DNA of 64,000 nt from Streptomyces sp. DvalAA-43 (GCF_900091725.1 NZ_FMBW01000040.1:124001-188000); one strand, 5' to 3'; shown: positions 21,844 through 30,205, counted from the stretch's first letter. A program made the numbers and translations. The notes: a model not told the origin generated them from the sequence alone.

Positions 21844-22063
21844 ATAGATCACGCCGGTCGCGCTCCGCTCCCGCCGCACGGCATGCGACCGCACTCGGCT
21901 CCCGGCGACATCGGGGAAATCGAAGGAGACATGACACTCGCCCCCGAGCCGCCCCGGACCTGCCGGACCCTCCCGAATCCCCGGGACGCCCCGGATCCCT
22001 CCAAGGGGATGGATCGACCCGCCCGCCCGTCGGCGCCGAACGAGTCGATGTCAGGATGGTTCC

Positions 22064-22561
22064 ATGACGAGCAAGGTTTACTTCGACATCACCATCAACG
22101 ACGAGCCCGCAGGGCGGATCACGTTCAAGCTGTTCGACGACGTCGTTCCCAAGACCGCGGAGAACTTCCGCCAGCTGGCGACCGGCGAGAAGGGCTTCGG
22201 CTACAAGGGGTCGTCCTTCCACCGGATCATCCCCGAGTTCATGCTCCAGGGCGGCGACTTCACCCGGGGCGACGGCACCGGCGGCCAGAGCATCTACGGC
22301 GCCAAGTTCCCGGACGAGAACTTCAAGCTGTCGCACACCAAGCCGGGCCAGCTGTCCATGGCCAACAGCGGCCCGCACTCCAACGGCTCGCAGTTCTTCA
22401 TCACGACGATCGTGACGTCGTGGCTGGACGGCAAGCACGTGGTCTTCGGCGAGGTCGACGACGAGGACAGCATGAAGCTGGTCAAGAAGATCGAGGCCCT
22501 CGGCTCGCAGAGCGGCCGCCCGCAGGCGAAGATCACCATCGCGGACAGCGGCACCGTCTGA
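22064..22561 (+). CDS. Cyclophilin-type peptidyl-prolyl cis-trans isomerase, eukaryote-like
   Basis: 165 aa, complete single-domain cyclophilin. The active-site set is present: [19 protein letters not shown] (the Arg, Phe, Met, Gln residues), [18 protein letters not shown], and [12 protein letters not shown] with the Trp that makes cyclosporin binding tight. The length and the [20 protein letters not shown] insertion resemble eukaryotic CypA and the Streptomyces sCypA group rather than periplasmic PpiA. No signal peptide, so cytosolic folding helper. Monocistronic, ended by a strong hairpin. Confidence 0.95.
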   Translation: MTSKVYFDITINDEPAGRITFKLFDDVVPKTAENFRQLATGEKGFGYKGSSFHRIIPEFMLQGGDFTRGDGTGGQSIYGAKFPDENFKLSHTKPGQLSMANSGPHSNGSQFFITTIVTSWLDGKHVVFGEVDDEDSMKLVKKIEALGSQSGRPQAKITIADSGTV

Positions 22562-22584
22562 GCCGCGCACACCTCCGCTGAACG

Positions 22585-22620
22585 AGCGCGCCGCCCGGCA
22601 TTCCCGCCGGGCGGCGCGCT
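22585..22620 (+). terminator. Cyclophilin gene terminator
   Basis: Perfect 15-bp stem with arms 22585-22599 and 22606-22620 and a 6-nt loop, 24 bp past the stop codon. Confidence 0.85.
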
Positions 22621-22671
22621 CCGTCGTACCGGCGGCCGGACAGCGCCCGCCGCGCTCGGTACCGTGCCGGG

Positions 22672-23175
22672 ATGGGGAACATCTTCCACGGCGGGGGCCG
22701 TGATCTGTCCATGTCCAACGGGGGCACGGCCGTCTTCGTCGATGTACTGATGCTGGCCGTCTCCGATCTCGCCGAAAGCGTCTGGGAGTACCGCTTCGCC
22801 ACCCTGGTGACCCTGCAGGACCAGAGCGTCATGGGTCGCGGGGTGGTCGGATTCGATCTGGAGGACATCGACTGGGGCCGCTCCCCGCGCGAACGGGCGG
22901 CGGCGAAGGACTTCGTCCTGCGGGTGCTCGATCTGGCCCTGCGCAGGCACCGGTGGGACGAGCTGGGCTACGACCCGCCCTTCGCCGAGGGATATCTGCG
23001 GCAGTACCGGGAGATGGTCGAGGCGTTCGACCCCGCCGACGCCGGGCGGACGAGCGGCACCCTCCCCTTCCCCGGCCCGGAGGAGGCCGCCATGGCCATG
23101 TGCGTACGCCACCGCGTGCTGTACGCGCCGGCGTACTGGGAGCCGTGCGTGTTCTGCAACGCGTCGCCCTGCTGA
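22672..23175 (+). CDS. Hypothetical protein with a Cys-rich C-terminus
   Basis: 167 aa, soluble, rich in acidic and aromatic residues. Recognisable stretches are MSNGGTAVFVDVLMLAVSDL, GRGVVGFDLEDIDWGRSPRE and the ending PCVFCNASPC, which has a CxxC pair plus a terminal Cys. I do not recognise the family. The start ATG at 22672 follows ACCGTGCCGGG; no clear ribosome site. It lies between the cyclophilin terminator and the Clp-N regulator's operators. The Cys cluster could bind metal or be redox-active; this is speculation. Confidence 0.6.
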   Translation: MGNIFHGGGRDLSMSNGGTAVFVDVLMLAVSDLAESVWEYRFATLVTLQDQSVMGRGVVGFDLEDIDWGRSPRERAAAKDFVLRVLDLALRRHRWDELGYDPPFAEGYLRQYREMVEAFDPADAGRTSGTLPFPGPEEAAMAMCVRHRVLYAPAYWEPCVFCNASPC

Positions 23176-23235
23176 CGCCTTCCGCGACGCACCACCCTTC
23201 GCCCCCGCGCCGCATCGCCCCACCACCATCCCCAC

Positions 23236-23283
23236 TGTCAACCAACGGTTGACACCCTGGGACTGTCAACCTACGGTTGACAC
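23236..23283 (+). promoter_or_regulatory. Leaderless promoter carrying two identical palindromic operators
   Basis: Two 19-bp sites, TGTCAACC-N3-GGTTGACA, at 23236-23254 and 23264-23282, lie 28 bp apart centre to centre. The right arm of the first provides a consensus -35 TTGACA (23249-23254); after exactly 17 bp the second provides the -10 TACGGT (23272-23277). The transcript would start at or next to the ATG at 23284, so the message is leaderless. Occupied operators would block both hexamers. Confidence 0.8.
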
Positions 23284-24027
23284 ATGGAGAATCCCGTACG
23301 CCCAACCCATCCCGTGCGCCTCGACGACCTGATCGAGGCCATCAAGAAAGTCCACACCGACGCCCTCGACCAGCTCTCCGACGCGGTGATCGCCGCGGAC
23401 CACCTCGGTGACATCGCCGACCATCTGATCGGCCACTTCGTGGACCAGGCCCGGCGCTCGGGCGCCTCCTGGACCGAGATCGGCACGAGCATGGGGGTGA
23501 CCAGGCAGGCAGCCCAGAAGCGGTTCGTGGCCAAGGACCCCGGCGAGGTGTCGGACCTCGACCCCAGCCAGGGGTTCAGCCGCTTCACCCCGCGGGCCAG
23601 GAACGTCGTGATGGCCGCGCAGAACGAGGCCCGCGCGGCACACAACGACGAGGTGGGCACCACACACCTGGTACTCGGACTGCTCAGCGAGCCGGAAGGG
23701 CTGGCCGCGGCGTTCGTCAAGGCCCAGGGCATCACGCTGGAGGACGTCCGCCGGGCCGCGACCGAGGCACTGCCCCCGGCCGTGACCGGCGAGCTTCCGG
23801 AGATCGTCCCGTACGACGCCGGGGCCCGCAAGGCGCTTGAACTGACGTTCCGGGAGGCCCTTCGGATGGGCCACAACTACATCGGGACCGAGCACATCCT
23901 TCTCGCGCTGCTGGAGCAGGAGGACGGCGCGGGGGTGCTGACAGGTCTCGGCATCGACAAGGCCACCGCCGAGTCGGGCATCGCCGAAGCCCTCGCCCTG
24001 ATCACCGCCCCGCCGGAGAAGGACTGA
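23284..24027 (+). CDS. HTH regulator fused to two Clp N-terminal repeats
   Basis: 247 aa. Residues 1-80 form a helical DNA-binding-like domain with GASWTEIGTSMGVTRQAAQKRF, an HTH of the type that precedes Clp-N in some actinobacterial regulators. Residues about 98-245 hold two ClpA/B/C N-domain repeats (FTPRARNVVMAAQNEARAAH ... TTHLVLGLL and RKALELTFREALRMGHNYIG ... TEHILLALL). There is no AAA+ ATPase domain, so it cannot unfold proteins. It may sense a Clp ligand such as an adaptor, a degron or phosphoarginine and act on its own promoter, where two matching palindromes sit. This is inference. Confidence 0.85.
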   Translation: MENPVRPTHPVRLDDLIEAIKKVHTDALDQLSDAVIAADHLGDIADHLIGHFVDQARRSGASWTEIGTSMGVTRQAAQKRFVAKDPGEVSDLDPSQGFSRFTPRARNVVMAAQNEARAAHNDEVGTTHLVLGLLSEPEGLAAAFVKAQGITLEDVRRAATEALPPAVTGELPEIVPYDAGARKALELTFREALRMGHNYIGTEHILLALLEQEDGAGVLTGLGIDKATAESGIAEALALITAPPEKD

Positions 24028-24049
24028 GCGGGGCGGCACCCGCCGGAGG

Positions 24050-24101
24050 CACGGCAGGGGCCGACGCCGGTCGTCGTACGTCGGCGTCGGCCCCTGCCGT
24101 G
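24050..24101. terminator. 20-bp perfect-stem terminator
   Basis: Arms 24050-24069 and 24082-24101 pair perfectly around a 12-nt loop, just past the stop of the Clp-N regulator. It can serve both convergent genes. Confidence 0.85.
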
Positions 24102-24120
24102 GTCAATTCCGGCCAGGAAG

Positions 24121-24146
24121 CGTCCGCCCCGGCGCCGGGGCGGACG
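24121..24146. repeat. 26-bp perfect palindrome
   Basis: CGTCCGCCCCGGC joined directly to its reverse complement, with no loop, in the 169-bp remainder of the gap before the phosphatase-like gene. It may be a second terminator for the minus-strand gene. The rest of 24147-24270 shows nothing recognisable. Confidence 0.7.
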
Positions 24147-24270
24147 GGATCCGGTCGACGGGGGCCCGGCCGCGCGGAGCGGTCGGCCCCCGGCCCTGGA
24201 CAGGCCGCCGACCAGGGCATCCCGCACCCGGGCGGCCGCCGGGAGCCCTCCCGCCGGGGACGTCGGACGG

Positions 24271-24846
24271 TCAGCGGACCCCCGCTTCGAGCCGGAGGCT
24301 CCATCGGCCCGGCGCGCCGGTGAGCGTGACCGTGGAGAGCGGTCCGACCTCCACGTTCCAGTACGTCGACGGCGGGGCCTTGAGCGCGTAGACGAGCGCG
24401 GCCCGGACGACCGCCGGTTCGGCGACGGCGACGATGGCTCCGTCGCACACGGGGCGGGTGTCCAGCCAGCCCCCTATCCGCGAGATGAAGGCGAGCAGCG
24501 GCTCACCGCCGTGCGGGGCGGCGCGCGGGTCCGCGAGCCAGGCGTCGACCGCCGCTGGTTCACAGGCCGTGACGTCGGCGAGGGTGCAGCCGCGCCAACG
24601 GCCCATGTCGCAGTCGCGCAGGGCCGGCTGGACGAGCGGGTGGAAGCCGAGTACGTCGCCGGTCGCGCGGCTGCGCGGGGTCGGTGAGCAGTAGCGCAGC
24701 TCGGCCGCGCCCAGCGGCATGAGGGCGGGCGCGGCGAGCCGGACCTCGTACAGACCGGTGTGGTCGAGCGGCCGGTCGTCGTCGAAGCGCTCGGCGAGCA
24801 GGGCGGAGCTGCGTGCCGCGGCGACCAACGAGACGCGAGAAGTCAT
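24271..24846 (-). CDS. Histidine-phosphatase-fold protein with a degenerate active site
   Basis: 191 aa. The layout is that of the phosphoglycerate-mutase-like family: CSPTPRSRATGDVLGF where the conserved Arg-containing helix lies, MGRWRGCTLADVTACEPAAV, and AAPHGGEPLLAF for the acid region. However, the hallmark N-terminal RHG motif is replaced by VSLVAAARSSALLAERF, so the phospho-accepting His is absent, and the late His is replaced by Glu in VAVAEPAVVRAAL. It is likely non-catalytic, or acts as a binding protein. ATG 24846. It follows mocR on the same strand with a 147-bp gap. Confidence 0.75.
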   Translation of the reverse strand: MTSRVSLVAAARSSALLAERFDDDRPLDHTGLYEVRLAAPALMPLGAAELRYCSPTPRSRATGDVLGFHPLVQPALRDCDMGRWRGCTLADVTACEPAAVDAWLADPRAAPHGGEPLLAFISRIGGWLDTRPVCDGAIVAVAEPAVVRAALVYALKAPPSTYWNVEVGPLSTVTLTGAPGRWSLRLEAGVR

Positions 24847-24993
24847 GGCGGTGATCGTGGATCCGAACACTCTGCCGGTCAAGGGGGCCGTCGTGAGTCC
24901 TTCCGGCCCGGCCCGGTCGGGGTCGTGTCCGGTGACGCGCGTCCTCGATTGGCCTGAATCAGCCCTTCCCGCGGGCCTCGTGGGCATCGCCGG

Positions 24994-26463
24994 TCAGGGC
25001 CGGAGGCCGCCCCCGGCACCGGTCAGGACGTCGTCGCAGGCGGTCCGCAGCCGGCGGATCCCCTCGGCGATCTCGGCCGCCCCGGCGGCCGCGGAGTAGC
25101 TCAGCCGGATGTGCGGGGCCGGGGGTTCCGCGCAGAAGTACGGGCGGCCGGGTGCGATGGCGACACCGGCGCGCAGGGCCGCCGAGACCACCGCGGACTC
25201 GTCCGTACCGGCCTCCGCCTCGGGCAGGCGCAGCCAGAGACTGCCGCCACCGGCGGGTACGTGCGGGAGCGTGAGGGCGGGCAGCTCCAGGCCCAGGGCC
25301 GCCGTCATGGCGGTGCGGCGGTTCTTCAGCGCGGTCGCCACGGAACGCAGATGGTGGCCCCAGGCCGGGGATCCGACCAGTTCGAGCGCGGCCTCCTGGA
25401 GCGGCCGCGGGACGAAGAAGCTGTCGACGACCTGGATGGCGCGCAGCCGGCCCAGCACCGGCCCGCGGGCCGCGAGCGCCCCCACCCGCAGGCTCGGCGA
25501 GGCGATCTTGGTGAGAGAGCGGACATGGACGACCACCCCGTCCGGGTCGTCGGCGGCCAGGGCCGCGGGCAGCGGCCCCGCGTCGTCGTGGACCAGCCGG
25601 CACGCGAAGTCGTCCTCGACGACGAAGGCGCCCGCCGCGCGGGCGATCCGGATCACCTCGGCACGCCGTCCGGGGGCCAGGACCGCGCCGGTCGGGTTCT
25701 GGAAGAGCGGCTGGCAGACGAAGACGCGGGCGCCGGTGGCCCGGAACGCCGCGTCGAGCAGCTCCGGCCGTACGCCGTCGGCGTCGACGGGGACCGGCAC
25801 GGGCCGCAGTCCGGCGGCACGGGCGACCGCCAGCATGCCGGGGTAGGTCGGCGACTCGACCAGCAGCGGGGCGCCGGGCGGGGCGAGCGCGCGCAGCGCC
25901 GTGGCCAGGGCACTCTGGCCGCCCGCGGTGATCAGGACATCGGCGGCGGTGAGCGCGGGCCCGATCTCGCGGGCGAACCAGGACCGCAGTTCGGTCAGGC
26001 CGTCGGTGGGTGGCCGGCCCCAGGCGCCGGGGCGGCGGCCGGCCCGTGCGAGGGCGGCGGCGAGCGCCCGCTCCGGCTGGAGGGAGGGGTGGAGGTAGCC
26101 GCCGTTCAGCTCGATGACCCCGGGCGGCGGCGCGGCGAGCGTGACCAGGACCCCCGAGGCGTCGACGGTGCGCGGCACCACTTCGGGACCGCCGTCGCCG
26201 CTGAGGGAGACCTCCTGCCAGGAGGTGTCGCCCGACGGGGGGACATCGGGGCGGGGCTGCGCCCGGAAGGCACCGGAGCCGGGCCTGGTGACCACGAGGC
26301 CCTCGGCGACGAGCTGGGCGATGGCCCGGGAGACGGTCACGGGGCTGACCCGGAAGCGCTCCACGAGCGCCCGACTGGACGGCAGCTTTCCACCGGGTGA
26401 GTAGCGGTTCAGCTCGCTCCGGAGAGATCCTGCGAGGTCGGCAACGCTGCTACGCTCATGCAT
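24994..26463 (-). CDS. MocR/PdxR-type GntR regulator with aminotransferase domain
   Basis: 489 aa. N-terminal GntR winged helix (LPSSRALVERFRVSPVTVSRAIAQLVAEGL, about residues 30-60), linker, then a fold-type I PLP aminotransferase domain (residues about 130-480) with the PLP Lys expected in HVRSLTKIASPSLRVGAL and the Asn in CQPLFQNPTGAVL. Such proteins use PLP or its adduct as effector. It diverges from an EamA transporter; the two ATG codons overlap (CATG at 26461-26464). A minus-strand TATTCT (26477-26472) 8 bp before the ATG suggests a leaderless mRNA. The target is probably the transporter gene. Confidence 0.9.
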   Translation of the reverse strand: MHERSSVADLAGSLRSELNRYSPGGKLPSSRALVERFRVSPVTVSRAIAQLVAEGLVVTRPGSGAFRAQPRPDVPPSGDTSWQEVSLSGDGGPEVVPRTVDASGVLVTLAAPPPGVIELNGGYLHPSLQPERALAAALARAGRRPGAWGRPPTDGLTELRSWFAREIGPALTAADVLITAGGQSALATALRALAPPGAPLLVESPTYPGMLAVARAAGLRPVPVPVDADGVRPELLDAAFRATGARVFVCQPLFQNPTGAVLAPGRRAEVIRIARAAGAFVVEDDFACRLVHDDAGPLPAALAADDPDGVVVHVRSLTKIASPSLRVGALAARGPVLGRLRAIQVVDSFFVPRPLQEAALELVGSPAWGHHLRSVATALKNRRTAMTAALGLELPALTLPHVPAGGGSLWLRLPEAEAGTDESAVVSAALRAGVAIAPGRPYFCAEPPAPHIRLSYSAAAGAAEIAEGIRRLRTACDDVLTGAGGGLRP

Positions 26464-26506
26464 GAGAGCCAAGAATAGCGCTACTACCAACAGCACGATA
26501 GCGGTT
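26451..26506. promoter_or_regulatory. Divergent leaderless promoters inside overlapping gene starts
   Basis: Plus strand: -10 TACGCT (26451-26456) five bp before ATG 26462. Minus strand: -10 TATTCT (26477-26472) eight bp before ATG 26463. Neither gene has room for an untranslated leader or a ribosome site. Operator candidates must lie in coding DNA: ATAGCG occurs at 26475-26480 and again at 26498-26503 as a direct repeat, with TAGCGCTA as a small palindrome (26476-26483), which suits a MocR dimer. Confidence 0.55.
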
Positions 26507-27451
26507 GATTCATCGGCCGACGCCGGGACCGGTAGCGGCACCGACACGGCGGTCACCGACGGGACAGCCCCCGCCACCGGCCCCGGCGCGAACCGCGGCG
26601 GCCTCGCGCTCGCCGGGTTCGGCGTCCTCGCCTTCTCGCTGACCTTTCCCTCCACGGCCTGGGGGCTGGAGAGCTTCGGCCCCTGGTCGCTGGTGGCGCT
26701 GCGCACCCTGCTCGCCGCCCTGATCGCGGGCGGTGCGCTGCTACTGGGACGCGTCGCGCTGCCGGAACGTCGGCACCGGGCCGGGCTCGTCGTCGTCGCC
26801 GCGGGTGTGGTGATCGGCTTCCCGCTGCTGACCACGCTGGCGCTGCGGACCTCGACAACCTCGCACGCGGCCGTGGTCGTGGGGCTGCTGCCGCTGACCA
26901 CCGCGGTGTTCTCCTCGTTGCGGACGGGAGCGCGCCCGCCCCGCGCCTTCTGGGTCGCGGCGCTGGCCGGCGCGGCCGTGGTGATCGCGTTCACCGTGCA
27001 GCAGAGCGGGGGCGAGCTGTCCGGCGGCGATGCGTATCTGTTCGGTGCGCTGCTGGTGTGTGCGGCGGGGTACACGGAGGGGGGCAGGCTGGCCCGCGTC
27101 ATGCCGGGCTGGCAGGTGGTCGGCTGGGCCCTCGTACTCTGTCTGCCCCTGGCGGTGGTGGGTGCGGCGGTCGCGTTGCCGGCCGAGCCTGTGCGGCTGA
27201 CCGCGCACGGGGTGATCGGCCTGGTCTGGGTGGCGACCGTTTCGACCTTCCTCGGGCTGTACGTCTGGTACCGCGGGATGGCGGAGATCGGGGTGCCGCG
27301 GGCCAGTCAGCTCCAGCTCGGGCAGCCGCTGCTGACCCTGGTGTGGTCGTTCCTCCTGATCGGCGAGGAGGTCCCGGCGGCGGCGCCGATGGCGGCCCTC
27401 GCGGTGCTCGTCTGCATCGCGGCCACCCAGCGGACGGGACGCGCGCGGTGA
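26462..27451 (+). CDS. EamA/DMT-family transporter
   Basis: 329 aa. A hydrophilic N-terminal stretch of about 45 residues is followed by ten membrane segments in two EamA halves (FGVLAFSLTFPSTAWGLESF ... and VIGLVWVATVSTFLGLYVWY ... QLGQPLLTLVWSFLLIGEEV). This group exports metabolites or amino acids. No alternative start codon exists between 26462 and the first membrane segment, which supports the overlapping start. MocR control suggests an export role linked to amino acids, amines or vitamin B6; the cargo is unknown. Confidence 0.88.
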   Translation: MRAKNSATTNSTIAVDSSADAGTGSGTDTAVTDGTAPATGPGANRGGLALAGFGVLAFSLTFPSTAWGLESFGPWSLVALRTLLAALIAGGALLLGRVALPERRHRAGLVVVAAGVVIGFPLLTTLALRTSTTSHAAVVVGLLPLTTAVFSSLRTGARPPRAFWVAALAGAAVVIAFTVQQSGGELSGGDAYLFGALLVCAAGYTEGGRLARVMPGWQVVGWALVLCLPLAVVGAAVALPAEPVRLTAHGVIGLVWVATVSTFLGLYVWYRGMAEIGVPRASQLQLGQPLLTLVWSFLLIGEEVPAAAPMAALAVLVCIAATQRTGRAR

Positions 27452-27537
27452 GGCCCCGGCCCGCTCCACCGGGCGAAGTCGCCGTTCGGTCATAGACTTG
27501 TCGACATGGACCGCCACCCGTGAGGAGGTCAGTCCCG

Positions 27538-27747
27538 ATGGAGGCACACACGGGCGACCGGCTGGTGACACACGGCAGGACCGTGGGCCGGCACGACAAG
27601 GTCGCAGAGATCGTCGAAGTGCTCGGTGACGGGGGCGCTCCCCCGTACCGCGTCCGCTCCGACGACGGACACGAACACCTGATTGCGCCCGGTCCCGACA
27701 GCGTCGTACAGCACACCGGCATCCGGAAGCAGACCCCGACTCCGTAG
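27538..27747 (+). CDS. DUF1918 small protein
   Basis: 69 aa. AHTGDRLVTHGRTVGRHDKVAEIVEVLG and PPYRVRSDDGHEHLIAPGPDS are the DUF1918 SH3-like barrel, a short domain common in actinobacteria, sometimes found beside transcription factors. GAGGAGG lies 9 bp before ATG 27538, which rules out the GTG at 27520. Function unknown. The 130-bp gap downstream, between its stop and the convergent glycoside-hydrolase-like gene, has GC-rich inverted segments but no clear terminator. Confidence 0.85.
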   Translation: MEAHTGDRLVTHGRTVGRHDKVAEIVEVLGDGGAPPYRVRSDDGHEHLIAPGPDSVVQHTGIRKQTPTP

Positions 27748-27878
27748 CGGCCTCCGGCGGACGGCAGCGTCCTTCGCCCCGGGCCGCGGGCGGGCCGCCC
27801 GGTTCCCGGCAGCCCGCCCCCGACACCCATCCGCGCCCACTCCGCCTCTCGCGTCGGCGGAGCGGGCGCGCCGTCCTG

Positions 27879-29156
27879 TCAGCGGGGCGGGCGGACCCGG
27901 CTGCGGTAGTGGTCGCGCACCACCCGGTCCATGGCCCCGACCCGGTCCGTGACCACGTCCCGCCCGGCGAAGTACACGTGCCCGCGCACCTGGTCGTACG
28001 CGGCGGCGAAGTCGATGTGGCGGGAGAGTTCGGCCGGGTCCTGCCAGGCGGCGGGCTGGGCGGGGTCACCGGCCTTGTAGAGCGCCTCCCCCACGAACAG
28101 GTCGACGCCCGTGCCGCGCACGACCTCGCTCCACCAGGGCACCAGCTTGGCGTAGTCGGCGGCGGCGAAGCCGATGTTCCAGTAGATCTGCGGGCAGATG
28201 TAGTCGATCCAGCCCTTCCTGATCCAGCCGCGGGTGTCGGCGTACAGATCGTCGTAGGTCTGCACCCCCGCCTTGGTCTCGGAGCCGAGCGGGTCGGTCG
28301 CGGCGTTGCGCCACACCCCGAACGGGCTGATCCCGAACTGGACGTTCTTCTTGATCTTCTTGATGCGCTCGGCGGTCTCGCGCACCAGCTTGTCGGTGTT
28401 GTCGCGCCGCCAGGCGGCCTTGTCCGGGAAACCCGCGCCGTACTTGGCGTACGTGGCGTCGTCGTCGAAGACCTGCCCGGCCACCGGGTAGGGGTAGAAG
28501 TAGTCGTCCCAGTGCACGGCGTCGATGTCGTAGCGGCGGACCGCGTCGAGCATCGCGTCCTGGACGAAGCGGCGGACCTCGGGAATCCCGGGGTTGTAGT
28601 AGAGCTTCCCGCCGTACGGCAGGACCCAGTCGGGGTGCAGCCGGGCCGGGTGGGTGGCGGCCAGCCGGGACGGGTCGGTGTGGTTGGCGACCCGGTACGG
28701 ATTGAACCAGGCGTGCAGCTCCAGGCCGCGGCGGTGCGCCTCGCCGACCGCGGTGCCCAGCGGATCCCAGCCGGGGTCCTTGCCCTGGACGCCGGTGAGG
28801 TACTGGGACCACGGCTCGTAGGGCGAGGGCCAGAACGCGTCGGCGGTCGGCCGGACCTGGAGGACGACGGTGTTCAGCCGCCGGGCCACGGCCTCGTCGA
28901 GGTACGCGATCAGCTCGGCCCGCTGCACGGCCGGCGACAGGCCGGGAGCCGAGGGCCAGTCGAGATTGCCGACCGTGGCGACCCACATGCCGCGCAGCTC
29001 GCGCCGCTCGACGTGATGACCACCCGGGCGCGCCGGTACGCCGGTCCGGCGGGGCGTCACCGCGGCCGCCTCACCGGCCGCGGTGACGGTGGTCACCACC
29101 CCCGCGACCACCCCGGCCGCACCCGCCACAAAGCTTCTTCGGGCCAATTGCCGCAT
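27879..29156 (-). CDS. Exported glycoside-hydrolase-like protein (GHL10/DUF187)
   Basis: 425 aa. MRQLARRSFVAGAAGVVAG is a twin-arginine signal. The mature part begins ELRGMWVATVGNLDWPS and continues with LNTVVLQVRPTADAFWPS, LHAWFNPYRVA, DIDAVHWDDYFYPYPVAG and QFGISPFGVWRN, in the order of the GHL10 (YddW-like) TIM barrel. Acidic residues in HWDDYFYP are likely catalytic. Family members are thought to act on peptidoglycan glycan strands or other polysaccharides outside the cell. ATG 29156 is set by the signal; the ribosome site is weak. Confidence 0.88.
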   Translation of the reverse strand: MRQLARRSFVAGAAGVVAGVVTTVTAAGEAAAVTPRRTGVPARPGGHHVERRELRGMWVATVGNLDWPSAPGLSPAVQRAELIAYLDEAVARRLNTVVLQVRPTADAFWPSPYEPWSQYLTGVQGKDPGWDPLGTAVGEAHRRGLELHAWFNPYRVANHTDPSRLAATHPARLHPDWVLPYGGKLYYNPGIPEVRRFVQDAMLDAVRRYDIDAVHWDDYFYPYPVAGQVFDDDATYAKYGAGFPDKAAWRRDNTDKLVRETAERIKKIKKNVQFGISPFGVWRNAATDPLGSETKAGVQTYDDLYADTRGWIRKGWIDYICPQIYWNIGFAAADYAKLVPWWSEVVRGTGVDLFVGEALYKAGDPAQPAAWQDPAELSRHIDFAAAYDQVRGHVYFAGRDVVTDRVGAMDRVVRDHYRSRVRPPR

Positions 29157-29332
29157 TTCGCTGCACCTGCCGTCTCTCTGTCCGCGTCCGTCACCCTGGT
29201 ATCCGGGCATAACGCAGAGCATGCCCGCCCCGGCCCACGATGACCCGTAGGTCGCGGGTAACGTCGGGGGGTCGGGGCGGGCACCGGAATCGGACGGGAA
29301 CCTGCGACACGCAGAACAGCGAAAGGCACGAG

Positions 29333-30205
29333 GTGACGGACTCTATGGCCGACATTGCACGCGTCGGAGTGGTGGGCTGTGGCCAGATGGGCGCGGGTAT
29401 CGCGGAGGTGTGCGCCCGCAGCGGTCTCGAGGTCCTGGTGGCCGAGACCACCGGCGAGGCGTTGGAGATCGGCCGGACCCGGCTGCACAACTCCCTCTCC
29501 AAGGCCGCCGAGCGCGGCAAGATCACTCCCGAGGAGCGCGACGGAACACTCGCCCGGCTGAGCTTCACCACGGATCTGGGCGAGTTCGCCGACCGCGATC
29601 TGGTCATCGAGGCCGTCGTGGAGAACGAGCAGGTCAAGACCGAGATCTTCCAGGTGCTCGACCAGGTGGTGACCCGGCAGGACGCGATCCTCGCCTCCAA
29701 CACCTCCTCCATCCCGCTGGTGAAGCTGGCCGTGGCGACCTCCCGCCCGGACCGGGTCATCGGCATCCACTTCTTCAACCCGGCCCCGGTGCAGAAGCTC
29801 GTCGAGCTGATCCCCGCGCTGACGACGTCCGACGAGACGGTCAAGCGCGCCGAGGCGCTGGTGCAGGACGTGCTGGGCAAGCACCCGATCCGCGCCCAGG
29901 ACCGCTCCGGCTTCGTCGTCAACGCGCTCCTGATTCCGTATCTGCTCTCCGCGATCCGGATGTTCGAGTCCGGGATCGCCAGCCGTGAGGACATCGACAA
30001 CGGCATGGAGCTCGGCTGCGCCCATCCCATGGGCCCGCTCAAGCTCGCCGACCTGATCGGTCTCGACACGGTGGCCTCGGTCGCCGACTCGATGTACGCG
30101 GAGTTCAAGGAGCCGCTGTACGCCGCTCCCCCGCTGCTCCAGCGCATGGTGGACGCGGGCAGGCTCGGCCGGAAGACCGGCTCGGGCTTCTACCCGTACT
30201 CCTGA
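29333..30205 (+). CDS. 3-hydroxybutyryl-CoA dehydrogenase
   Basis: 290 aa. NAD-binding ARVGVVGCGQMGAGIAEVCA, substrate motif ASNTSSIPLVKLA, catalytic His in VIGIHFFNPAPVQKLVELI, and C-terminal helical domain with DRSGFVVNALLIPYLLSAI. Converts (S)-3-hydroxybutyryl-CoA to acetoacetyl-CoA, used in fatty-acid and butyrate metabolism. GTG 29333 has an AAAGG site; ATG 29345 is an alternative. It stands alone and ends at a long hairpin. Confidence 0.95.
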   Translation: MTDSMADIARVGVVGCGQMGAGIAEVCARSGLEVLVAETTGEALEIGRTRLHNSLSKAAERGKITPEERDGTLARLSFTTDLGEFADRDLVIEAVVENEQVKTEIFQVLDQVVTRQDAILASNTSSIPLVKLAVATSRPDRVIGIHFFNPAPVQKLVELIPALTTSDETVKRAEALVQDVLGKHPIRAQDRSGFVVNALLIPYLLSAIRMFESGIASREDIDNGMELGCAHPMGPLKLADLIGLDTVASVADSMYAEFKEPLYAAPPLLQRMVDAGRLGRKTGSGFYPYS

